Shown in pieces: positions 1 through 5,883 of a stretch of 6,191 nucleotides of DNA (its first letter is position 1; every line of letters begins with the position of its first letter). Origin of the DNA: Thiotrichaceae bacterium (GTDB taxonomy: Bacteria; Pseudomonadota; Gammaproteobacteria; Thiotrichales; Thiotrichaceae); NCBI GenBank assembly GCA_027024625.1, contig JALVRY010000154.1, forward strand, positions 1 to 6,191, given 5' to 3'. The translations under genes were made by a program, and so were the position numbers. The notes beneath the pieces are model-generated. The model was not told the origin of the DNA and did no database searches. It saw only the letters and a program-made list of their open reading frames with translations.

Positions 1-351
1 ACGTCCAAAGATATAGGCATAGCGAGCATCACGAGAGTATACAGCCGAAGCATGAGACAAATCACCTAGACCATCGATCTTAAAGAGGGAGCTATTATCT
101 GAGTGGTTGATCACCTGAATACTGCCTGTTGCACGCTCGATGATAATACCTAAATCACCTGTTCCTCGGACTTGGCAGGTTTCTTCTGCTTGTGCTGTAT
201 TTAGTGTAAATAATGCGAGAAATAACAGACAGAAACCCAAAAATAAGATAAAAACTTTATATAGAATATTGATCTGTGACAGCCTAGCTTCTTTTGTTAA
301 AACTTGGGGGTGTGGACTGTGTAAGTGTTGATGGGGCATTGTTTTTTTCAT
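1..351 (-). CDS. nirF: NirF, heme d1 biosynthesis protein (N-terminal 117 residues; cut by the window edge)
   Basis: NirF is a beta-propeller protein related to the d1 domain of NirS and needed to make heme d1; its exact step is still debated. The frame stays open from the ATG at 351 to base 1, so only the N-terminus is present. Residues 62-74 (GTGDLGIIIERAT) and 94-117 (GLGDLSHAS, then YSRD-RYAYIFGR) match the start of the NirF propeller as I know it. The N-terminus is unusual: about 25 polar, His-rich residues (HQHLHSPHPQ) precede a hydrophobic segment at 29-50 and then AQA-EE, a possible signal peptidase I site. It could be a long signal peptide or a membrane anchor; there is no clear lipobox. 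The start is supported by a TAATG overlap with the preceding gene's stop, suggesting translational coupling. A second ATG, four codons in, is possible. Family call is firm; the d1 step and location are family knowledge and inference. Confidence 0.88.
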   Translation of the reverse strand, partial: MKKTMPHQHLHSPHPQVLTKEARLSQINILYKVFILFLGFCLLFLALFTLNTAQAEETCQVRGTGDLGIIIERATGSIQVINHSDNSSLFKIDGLGDLSHASAVYSRDARYAYIFGR

Positions 352-1037
352 TATTTTTTATCCTCTATTCCCTGTTTTAATTGCTGTGCTAGCCAATGTA
401 CTTCAGCATCACTAAAGAAGGGCTTCCACGGTGGCATTGGTGTACCAGGGCGACCCTGCATAATGGTTTGTACGACTTGATCTAGCGTTAGCCTTTCTAG
501 TGCCTCAGATTTTAGAGAAGGACCTAGACCGCCTAGTAATGTCATACCGTGACATGCACCACAATCTTGTCTTAGGAGGGAGAGTATCTCTTCTTTACGC
601 TTTTCTGGAATGTCTTGTTGTGTGTCCGCTACTGATCCTTCACTTAGTGTTTTCTCATTATTTTTTGTATTGTCTGCGGACTTATTTTTTGTTTTTTGGG
701 AGGAGTCTTTACTCTCATCGGCTGATATAACATGGATAAGACCTGTCATCTGAGGATGAGGCCCGCAGCGATAGGGAAAATCTCCTGTTTCGCTGAAGGT
801 TTTATCAAAAACATCATCAGGAAAAAGATAATCTGGTTCAGGTTCTCCTGATTGTTCAAACCAAACATTGTGATATTGGCGTTTTTCTTTATTAACCCAA
901 TGAACACTATCCCCTGCCTTGATGGTAATTTCGGCGGGCTGAAATTTGAACTTTATGATCTCTACATCATGTTGTGTTGCAGCCTTGGTGGTTGAAATTG
1001 CTAGAATACAAAACAATAACGTCAGAATATTTCTCAT
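351..1037 (-). CDS. Periplasmic cupredoxin fused to a cytochrome c55X (NirC)-like domain
   Basis: A two-domain redox protein of 228 residues. Residues 1-19 form a signal peptide (hydrophobic core, then TKA-A). Residues about 22-103 are a plastocyanin-like cupredoxin with visible type I copper ligands: His56, then Cys91, His94 and Met97 in CGPHPQM followed by TG. Residues about 105-148 are a polar, Lys/Asp/Ser/Asn-rich linker. Residues about 150-225 are a small class I cytochrome c with CGACH at 159-163 and probable axial Met201 in GRPGTPMPPW. That domain closely resembles cytochrome c55X, the nirC product of nir operons. c55X proteins are thought to carry electrons to NirS or to assist heme d1 maturation, so this protein is probably a periplasmic carrier. 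It lies 182 bases after the nirT-like gene and overlaps nirF by one base. An AAGGA ribosome site about 8 bases ahead supports the start. Domains are clear; the role is inferred. Confidence 0.87.
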   Translation of the reverse strand: MRNILTLLFCILAISTTKAATQHDVEIIKFKFQPAEITIKAGDSVHWVNKEKRQYHNVWFEQSGEPEPDYLFPDDVFDKTFSETGDFPYRCGPHPQMTGLIHVISADESKDSSQKTKNKSADNTKNNEKTLSEGSVADTQQDIPEKRKEEILSLLRQDCGACHGMTLLGGLGPSLKSEALERLTLDQVVQTIMQGRPGTPMPPWKPFFSDAEVHWLAQQLKQGIEDKK

Positions 1038-1056
1038 AAATTATTCCTTTTTAAAA

Positions 1057-1134
1057 TTAACCATAAAGAGTACAGAGGTCTTCTGGAGGAGGATGAGGGC
1101 ACATCATGTCAAACCTCTGGCTCTTTATGGTTAA
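1057..1134. repeat. Long intergenic hairpin between the nirT-like and cupredoxin genes
   Basis: A perfect 14-base inverted repeat (TTAACCATAAAGAG at 1057-1070 and its complement at 1121-1134) continues inward, after a small internal mismatch, as seven more pairs (CAGAGGT at 1073-1079 with ACCTCTG at 1113-1119). The loop of about 33 bases contains a GATG/CATC mini-hairpin at 1092-1105. On the minus strand it lies between the nirT-like stop and the ribosome site of the cupredoxin gene. The weak TTAATTTTAA after it is a poor U-tract, so it is not a classic terminator. It could be an mRNA-processing or stabilising hairpin, a leaky attenuator, or a small mobile palindrome bounded by TTAA. Pairing is seen; function is unknown. 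Confidence 0.7.
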
Positions 1135-1219
1135 ACTCTTTAAAGATATGTTATGAGTGCAATTGTAGGGAAATGATATATGCTTTGCACCTACAGTATT
1201 TCACCGATACCATACTACC

Positions 1220-3010
1220 TTATTGTTTTACAGCATTAACCTCCACATCTGTATTATCAAAGCCTAGACGATAGCCTAATGACACATGATGGAAACGAGC
1301 ATTGGTATGATCATCATGGATGGCAAAACCGAAGTTATAAATTTTATCTAGAGTCATGTTGAGATCACCAGCCTTGTCAGATGATAGCTTGCGAGTCATA
1401 TCAACAATCCATGTGTTGCCATCAAGTTTTGCAGTAAACTCAGCGCCGTGACCACCTTCCATTATGCGATCTGCTAGGACTTGACCATCTTCAACTTTAT
1501 TTTCACCTGATTTAAAGCGGACGATGTCCATAAAGTGAGCCTGATCCATTTCGGCTTGCAAATCTGCATCCGACTTACGCTTATCCCAGCCGCCTCGCTT
1601 CTTGCCTCTGCGACCTTTCACCTCGATAGCTGTACGGCTTTCCTCGATGTACTTGGTTACATCTTGTCCTTCTGGATTATGAGGCATGGTGTTTAAATCA
1701 TGGTGACAAGTTCCCCAGCATCCTGCTTGGCTGGCGTACTTCACATCATCCGTTGCAAACATAATGGCAAGCTTCATTTGGTTATCAGGATCCATTTTAC
1801 CGCCATCAACAAATGGTGCTGGCGTATGTTCCGAGTTTTCCCATTCGAAGTGCATATAGAGGTTTTCATCATCGTGGCTAGCTTTTACGTTAACAGGGAT
1901 GCTGCCTCGCTTATTAGGAATCAAGGTTTCGGCAGGCTCTAGTTTTTCGCCTGTAACTATCTTCTTACCCATTGCTTCCGTTTCCTTATCGTGGCAAGTC
2001 ATACAGCGATCACCCATCTTAACGAAGGGGCGTGCTCCACCGTGATCTTTACCAGTAAGTATCCACTCCATTGATGATTGACCTGGGTAAAAGACGGTAA
2101 TATCACGACCTTCGATACCACTCCAGTCAATACTACTTCCAGCCCCTGAACTTGCAGGAGCGGCAGCTTTTTCCGATATAGGAGCTGTTTGCTGAGCTGC
2201 ATCTGCGGCGGCTGGTGCGGCTGCAGCAGGAGCTGAGGCTGCTGCTTTCTCAAGAGCTTTCTTGACTGCACTATCAATACGTTTTTTAGTCGCTTCCTCT
2301 GCTTTCTTTTTTTCAGCTTTGGCTTTTTCTTCTGCCGCTTTTTCCTCTTCTTCAACTTGCTTGAGTCCATCTAAATACATCTGTGGAACTTCGCGGATAA
2401 AGTCAGGATTAGGTTTTTCTAATTCTTCCAGCTCTTCATCACTGAGTTGATCACGGATGTTTTTATGAGCAATACCCTTATGACAGTCAATGCAGGTCTG
2501 ACCTGTTTTAAAGGCGTTTAAATGTTGTTTCCTTGCTCTTGGCTTTTGGTAAGCAGGGTTCATTGATTCAAAGTTATGACAGTTACGACATTCACGTGAG
2601 TCTGTCTTTTTCATTGTTTCCCAAACGTGCTTCGCTAAGGTTAGACGCTTTTTATTAAATTTTTCAGGTGTGTCAATGGTTCCTAAGATTTTATGTAGAA
2701 CCTCGTTACTCGCCTGAACCTTACGAATCATTTTATGAATCCAAGGTTTGGGAACATGGCAATCAGAGCATTCAGCACGAACACCACTGCGATTGGAATG
2801 ATGGATGGTGGGTTTGTATTCTTGGTAAACATTTTCTTCCATTTCATGACAAGAAGTACAGAACTCTAAGGTGTTTGTTGCTTCCATTGCGGTGTTAAAC
2901 CCACCCCAAAAGATAATTCCAAAAATAAAGAACAGTAGTGCTGCACCCATGGTGGCACCTTTGGTTACTCTGCGTGAGAAGAACCCCGGTTTGTGTGTAT
3001 TTAACGCCAT
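1220..3010 (-). CDS. NapC/NirT-family tetraheme cytochrome fused to an ethylbenzene-dehydrogenase-type heme-binding domain (six heme-c motifs)
   Basis: A 596-residue membrane-anchored multiheme cytochrome, far longer than NirT/NapC (about 200 residues). It has one N-terminal membrane helix at about 19-38, then four CXXCH motifs at 51-55, 81-85, 141-145 and 173-177, as in NapC/NirT quinol dehydrogenases. Residues 215-256 are a Glu/Lys/Ala-rich probable coiled coil, and 257-292 an Ala/Pro-rich linker. The C-terminal part, about 295-596, looks like the cytochrome c-552/DMSO-reductase-type heme-binding family (ethylbenzene dehydrogenase gamma-like), with an end motif NFGFAIHDDH...RFHHVSLGY at 559-580. 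It adds CMTCH at 336-340 and a CX3CH motif (CWGTCH) at 431-436. The likely role is moving electrons from quinol to periplasmic NirS or its partners (inference). An AGGAG site 8 bases before the ATG supports the start. It follows nirS, but a terminator lies between them. Domain calls are firm; the partner is not shown by sequence. Confidence 0.87.
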   Translation of the reverse strand: MALNTHKPGFFSRRVTKGATMGAALLFFIFGIIFWGGFNTAMEATNTLEFCTSCHEMEENVYQEYKPTIHHSNRSGVRAECSDCHVPKPWIHKMIRKVQASNEVLHKILGTIDTPEKFNKKRLTLAKHVWETMKKTDSRECRNCHNFESMNPAYQKPRARKQHLNAFKTGQTCIDCHKGIAHKNIRDQLSDEELEELEKPNPDFIREVPQMYLDGLKQVEEEEKAAEEKAKAEKKKAEEATKKRIDSAVKKALEKAAASAPAAAAPAAADAAQQTAPISEKAAAPASSGAGSSIDWSGIEGRDITVFYPGQSSMEWILTGKDHGGARPFVKMGDRCMTCHDKETEAMGKKIVTGEKLEPAETLIPNKRGSIPVNVKASHDDENLYMHFEWENSEHTPAPFVDGGKMDPDNQMKLAIMFATDDVKYASQAGCWGTCHHDLNTMPHNPEGQDVTKYIEESRTAIEVKGRRGKKRGGWDKRKSDADLQAEMDQAHFMDIVRFKSGENKVEDGQVLADRIMEGGHGAEFTAKLDGNTWIVDMTRKLSSDKAGDLNMTLDKIYNFGFAIHDDHTNARFHHVSLGYRLGFDNTDVEVNAVKQ

Positions 3011-3042
3011 GTATTTCTCTCCTGAACGACCACCTTAGAAGC

Positions 3043-3091
3043 TTTTTGTAAAATTATAGACTTCAAGAATAAGGCTATAATTTTACAAAAA
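3043..3091. repeat. Perfect 17-base AT-rich inverted repeat ahead of the nirT-like gene
   Basis: The arms at 3043-3059 and 3075-3091 are perfect complements across a 15-base spacer. The arms read TTTTTG outward to TATAG inward, so neither strand has the T-tail after the stem expected of an intrinsic terminator. It lies 33 bases upstream of the nirT-like start, so it would form a leader hairpin in a nirS readthrough transcript or act as a DNA palindrome. Its function is not known. Confidence 0.65.
3053..3058 (-). promoter_or_regulatory. Possible -10 element for the nirT-like gene
   Basis: Reading on the minus strand, one arm of the AT-rich palindrome contains an exact TATAAT, about 42 bases before the ATG. 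No convincing -35 hexamer or FNR-type box lies at the proper distance, and the mirror arm gives TATAAT on the plus strand as well. It may be a weak or activator-dependent promoter, or chance in an AT-rich repeat. Confidence 0.25.
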
Positions 3092-3096
3092 ACTCA

Positions 3097-3113
3097 TAAG
3101 AAACAATTTCTTA
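3097..3113. promoter_or_regulatory. 17-base palindrome TAAGAAA-CAA-TTTCTTA, operator-like
   Basis: Perfect seven-base arms surround a three-base spacer, between the nirS terminator and the larger palindrome. The compact size would suit a dimeric regulator's site upstream of the nirT-like gene. It does not match the FNR/Dnr consensus and I do not recognise it. AT-rich DNA yields such repeats by chance, so confidence is low. Confidence 0.3.
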
Positions 3114-3134
3114 ATAATTATTAATATGAAATCT

Positions 3135-3167
3135 AAAAGGGTACAACACGTGGTGCTGTACCCTTTT
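3135..3167 (-). terminator. Intrinsic terminator downstream of nirS (structurally bidirectional)
   Basis: Fifteen-base arms (AAAAGGGTACAACAC and its near-complement) pair around a three-base loop, with one G-U wobble on RNA. On the minus strand the stem begins 13 bases after the nirS stop and ends in CCCTTTT followed by AGATTT. The A-run before and T-run after make it work in principle in either direction. It should end or reduce nirS transcription before the nirT-like gene. Confidence 0.8.
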
Positions 3168-3179
3168 GGTTCTTACTTT

Positions 3180-4817
3180 TTACGTTACGTGATTAGTACG
3201 GTTGTAAACATTAAATTTACCTGTTGGTGCGTAGAAACCTGGAATACGTGTTTTCTCTTCCAGTGTTTTCGCATCATAAACAACAATTTCACCATTTGGC
3301 TCTTTACTGTCTTTACGATTCCAAACAGAAACCCAAACTTCAGATCCATCTTTATTGAACTCGAAGTGTACCGCTGCATAACCTTCTTTCTCTGTTACGC
3401 GGATAGTCTTCACAATCTCATGTGTTTCCTTGTCGATGACTTGGATAGACTGTTGAACTTCTGGCTCGGGATGTTTAGTTTGGTCAGCCCAAATGTACTT
3501 GCTGGTTGGGTGAGTACGGATAAATACACCTGGACCGTCTGTTTCAACTTCGTAGCAGACTTTCCATGCATTATCTTTATGATCTTTAGGATCGTTACCC
3601 CAAACGGTGACTTTACCTACACCTAAGTGAGTTGTGCCGCCAACAGGACCACACTTAGGATCATTCCAGTTTGCTCCTGGGCCTGGATGTGGCTTCTTGT
3701 CTACGTCGATCATTGCTTCTAGCTTTTTGTTCTCAGAGTCAATAACAACCATTTTATTAGATGCGTTGGCTGCAATCTGGAAGTATTTACCTGTTGGATC
3801 AAAGAAGCCATCATGTAGGAATTTGGCTGAATTCATCTTAGTAATGTTTAAATTATCAATATCTGAATAATCAACCTGCCACATTTGACCTAGTTCTTTT
3901 GCTGCAATTAAGAAACTTGGAGTATTGGGAGTAGTATAAATAGCAGCTACGCGAGACTCGTTAACATACTCACCATCAACATTGGTTCCACGAGTTGAGA
4001 TAACTTTTAAAGGCTCCATTGTTTTAGCATCAACAATTACTGCATGTGGAGGCCAATAACCGCCACCAATAACGTATTTACCATCACCAGAGACCGCTAC
4101 GTCACGAGCATCGTAAGCAATCTTAGTTTCAGCAACTAGCATCTTGTCTGGCGTTTGCCAAAGGTCGATTTTGTTCATCTTGCCATCACGACCCATGCTG
4201 TACCAGAAACGCCCAGGTACTTCGCCATCAGCTGGCTTTTCTGTGTGATGATGCTCTAAGCCTTTAAGTACGTGTACCGCATAACCTGAGTCAATATGTG
4301 CAACAATTTCGTGCTTATCACCATCAACAATTGCGATCTTACCCACATCACGCTCGATAACAACGAAGAAGTTTTCCCAGTTACGATCATGCAATGGTTT
4401 TGTTGGGTAATCTTTGGGATCAACATACACTTTTGTGTATTCTTTCATTTGAGCTAACGACATTTCAGGTGGAACAGGTGGTTCCATCTGAATGTATGTT
4501 GCCAACATGCTGATTTCTTCTTTTGAGAAAATGTCATCAAAGTTGTTCATACCACCCTCAGTACCTAAGGTGATAATTTTTTCTAAACGCTCTTGACCTT
4601 TTTCTAATGTATTTTTAGGTTCTAAGTTTTTACCTGTTGCTCCCTTACGTAGTACACCGTGACAACCTGCACAACGCTCGAAGAACATCCCTTTTGCTTT
4701 TTCAAAATCAGCATCTGATAATGTCGGACCTTCTGCTGACACTTGTGTAGTAATACCTGAAAGAGCTAAACCCACCGCAATAGATAATGCAGCCCCTACC
4801 TTTTTATATTTCATCAT
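3180..4817 (-). CDS. nirS: Cytochrome cd1 nitrite reductase NirS
   Basis: NirS reduces nitrite to nitric oxide in the periplasm during denitrification. The protein has 545 residues, near the family's usual 560-570. Residues 1-28 are a signal peptide ending VSA-EG. The cytochrome c domain (about 33-112) has CAGCH at 49-53 followed by the NirS hallmark GVLRKGATGK, with Met90 as probable heme c ligand. The d1 propeller follows, with His182 in GYAVH as proximal heme d1 ligand and the catalytic pair His335 (FLHDG) and His397 (TTHLG). The C-terminus PTGKFNVYN at 531-539 is typical. The mature arm before the heme domain is short, so nothing clearly matches the N-terminal Tyr of the Pseudomonas aeruginosa enzyme. 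AGGAG precedes tandem ATGs by 5 and 8 bases, so the second (4814) may be the real start. It is the first gene of the minus-strand series, behind two FNR-type boxes. Confidence 0.97.
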   Translation of the reverse strand: MMKYKKVGAALSIAVGLALSGITTQVSAEGPTLSDADFEKAKGMFFERCAGCHGVLRKGATGKNLEPKNTLEKGQERLEKIITLGTEGGMNNFDDIFSKEEISMLATYIQMEPPVPPEMSLAQMKEYTKVYVDPKDYPTKPLHDRNWENFFVVIERDVGKIAIVDGDKHEIVAHIDSGYAVHVLKGLEHHHTEKPADGEVPGRFWYSMGRDGKMNKIDLWQTPDKMLVAETKIAYDARDVAVSGDGKYVIGGGYWPPHAVIVDAKTMEPLKVISTRGTNVDGEYVNESRVAAIYTTPNTPSFLIAAKELGQMWQVDYSDIDNLNITKMNSAKFLHDGFFDPTGKYFQIAANASNKMVVIDSENKKLEAMIDVDKKPHPGPGANWNDPKCGPVGGTTHLGVGKVTVWGNDPKDHKDNAWKVCYEVETDGPGVFIRTHPTSKYIWADQTKHPEPEVQQSIQVIDKETHEIVKTIRVTEKEGYAAVHFEFNKDGSEVWVSVWNRKDSKEPNGEIVVYDAKTLEEKTRIPGFYAPTGKFNVYNRTNHVT

Positions 4818-4890
4818 GAAATCTCCTGACTTTCGCTAAGAACACCCCGACCTGCTTGTATAGATGCAAGTCCGATAATGCATTAACCTT

Positions 4891-4898
4891 ATTTAATA
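4891..4898 (-). promoter_or_regulatory. Possible -10 region of the nirS promoter (TATTAAAT)
   Basis: On the minus strand, TATTAAAT lies about 20 bases downstream of the nearer FNR-type box. A transcription start near 4880-4885 would put that box near -40, the class II activator position. This is inferred from spacing and a moderate -10 match; no good -35 hexamer is seen, as is usual where an activator replaces it. Confidence 0.45.
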
Positions 4899-4914
4899 TG
4901 CTGTTATTTCATCC

Positions 4915-4928
4915 TTGATGTGAGTCAA
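4915..4928 (-). promoter_or_regulatory. FNR/Dnr/NnrR-type box proximal to nirS (TTGAT-GTGA-GTCAA)
   Basis: The sequence is a near-perfect match to the FNR/CRP-superfamily consensus TTGAT-N4-ATCAA; the right half GTCAA is the form common in NO-responsive Dnr/NNR sites. Its centre lies about 104 bases before the nirS ATG and suits activation from about -41 of the proposed promoter. It probably drives nirS expression under low oxygen with NO. Which family member binds cannot be told from the site. Confidence 0.8.
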
Positions 4929-4952
4929 GTTAGAAGTTTTCACGAAGCAATT

Positions 4953-4966
4953 TTGATTTACGTCAA
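4953..4966. promoter_or_regulatory. Second FNR/Dnr/NnrR-type box (TTGAT-TTAC-GTCAA), between nirS and the hemerythrin gene
   Basis: This box has the same half-sites as the nirS-proximal one and lies 38 bp further from nirS, centre to centre. It may be an upstream site for nirS or serve the divergent hemerythrin gene, whose ATG is about 130 bases away. A degenerate third half-site (TTGATTTGCG at 4986-4995) follows, but its right half is not conserved. Site recognition is good; which gene it controls is open. Confidence 0.75.
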
Positions 4967-5089
4967 TGTTTTATAGATAAACTTTTTGATTTGCGTTTTG
5001 ATAGTAATATCCTCAATAATCTTCACTGATTATTTCCGTTGAGAAATTAAACAGCACTCTACTAATTCAAAGGACAAGGGTTTTCAATT

Positions 5090-5659
5090 ATGAATAAAAC
5101 TACAAAAATGTTATTACTGGTTTTACTTGCAGGAACCTTACTCGTTGCCACTATACTTACCTTTGTCGCTTTAGGTGTTGGACATCCAGTTCCTTGGTTA
5201 TTAGTGGCCTCGTTAATTGGTATACCTGTACTCACCAATTGGCATGAAAAAAGAAACTTTGCCGTATGGAAAGATGAGTACAGTGTAGGAATTGAGTCTT
5301 TAGATGAAGATCATCGAAAACTTCTTAGTCTAATTAATCATCTACAGACAGCTGTGCACTACCAAACGGGTGAATTATTTGAAAAAGAAGCATTGAATGA
5401 AGTGGTTGCCTATACCAAATATCATTTTGAACGAGAAGAAAAAATGCTAGAAAAAGCAGGTTATGCTGACCTAGATGCGCATAAAGAGTTGCATAAAAAA
5501 ATGATTGCAAAAATTGATGAGTTTTTAGTCCGATATGAAAAAGAAGGTCATGAAGCCTTGGTTGATGTGGCTCTTTATTTAAAATGCTGGTTGGTTAAAC
5601 ATATTAACGGCACTGATCAAGAATATAGTGCTTTATTGCAGGAGAAAGGGGTTCATTAG
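5090..5659 (+). CDS. Membrane-anchored bacteriohemerythrin
   Basis: A 189-residue protein with two predicted membrane helices (about 7-28 and 34-50, with a GVGHPVP turn between them) and a full bacterial hemerythrin domain at about 58-185. All seven di-iron ligands are visible: His75 (DEDH), His112 and Glu116 (YHFEREE), His131 and His135 (HKELH), His171 and Asp176 (HINGTD). Hemerythrins bind O2 reversibly and some bind or remove NO; no output domain is present, so this is a binding, delivery or scavenging protein at the inner membrane, probably with the iron domain cytoplasmic. Its gene diverges from nirS and shares its upstream region with two FNR/Dnr-type boxes, suggesting a link to low-oxygen nitrite or NO metabolism. 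AAGGACAAGG lies at 5069-5079, 10-20 bases before the ATG, a slightly distant but usable ribosome site. Family is certain; ligand and physiological role are inferred. Confidence 0.93.
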   Translation: MNKTTKMLLLVLLAGTLLVATILTFVALGVGHPVPWLLVASLIGIPVLTNWHEKRNFAVWKDEYSVGIESLDEDHRKLLSLINHLQTAVHYQTGELFEKEALNEVVAYTKYHFEREEKMLEKAGYADLDAHKELHKKMIAKIDEFLVRYEKEGHEALVDVALYLKCWLVKHINGTDQEYSALLQEKGVH

Positions 5660-5767
5660 TTTTGTATCAGTAATTCACCCTTGCATGGCAGTGTAATTTT
5701 TTATAAACGCTGTATTTCCCAATGCAGTAAATTCTAAATCTGTGTGGTAAATTTCAAACATAAAAAA

Positions 5768-5795
5768 GGGGGCTTCTATGCCCCTCTTATTATTA
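5768..5795 (+). terminator. Intrinsic terminator after the hemerythrin gene
   Basis: GGGGC at 5769-5773 pairs with GCCCC at 5780-5784 around a TTCTAT loop, followed by TCTTATTATT. An A-run precedes the stem, so weak activity on the other strand is possible. It lies about 110 bases after the hemerythrin stop; the stretch between shows no gene or clear signal. Confidence 0.65.
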
Positions 5796-5807
5796 TAAAA
5801 AGCCCTA

Positions 5808-5847
5808 CTCTAAACCTAAAATACTGCTGAGTGATTTTAGGTTAGAG
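5808..5847. repeat. Bulged inverted repeat (hairpin) downstream of the hemerythrin terminator
   Basis: Arms CTCTAAACCTAAAAT (5808-5822) and ATTTTAGGTTAGAG (5834-5847) pair over 14 bases with one bulged A, around an 11-base loop. There is no T-tail on either side. It may be a second transcription or RNA-end element, or part of a repeat family; function unknown. Confidence 0.5.
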
Positions 5848-5883
5848 CGAGCTTGCTACCAACTATTTGAAACTAGATCAAGC

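Noticed and set aside
140..331. A 63-codon plus-strand frame at the left edge
   Set aside because: The opposite strand encodes the clear NirF N-terminus through the same bases.
1093..1134. A short plus-strand frame (ATG right after GGAGGAGG) inside the intergenic hairpin
   Set aside because: The Shine-Dalgarno-like run touches the ATG with no spacer, the peptide is 13 residues, and the bases are explained by the hairpin arms.
1999..2370. A 123-codon minus-strand frame rich in Lys and Leu inside the nirT-like gene
   Set aside because: It is a frame shadow of the Glu/Lys/Ala coiled coil and Ala/Pro linker; its repetitive composition comes from the real frame.
3126..3626. A 166-codon plus-strand frame opposite the 3' end of nirS
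   Set aside because: It lies antisense to highly conserved NirS codons, has no recognisable domain or ribosome site, and begins in the terminator region.
4856..4871. A small hairpin (CTTGTAT/ATGCAAG) in the nirS leader
   Set aside because: A seven-base stem with a wobble pair and almost no loop is too weak to claim as a regulatory element.
4986..5000. A third FNR-type box (TTGATTTGCGTTTTG)
   Set aside because: Only the left half-site matches; the right half is not palindromic.
5660..5767. Stretch after the hemerythrin gene, checked for a gene or RNA
   Set aside because: No convincing frame, promoter or stable structure was seen.
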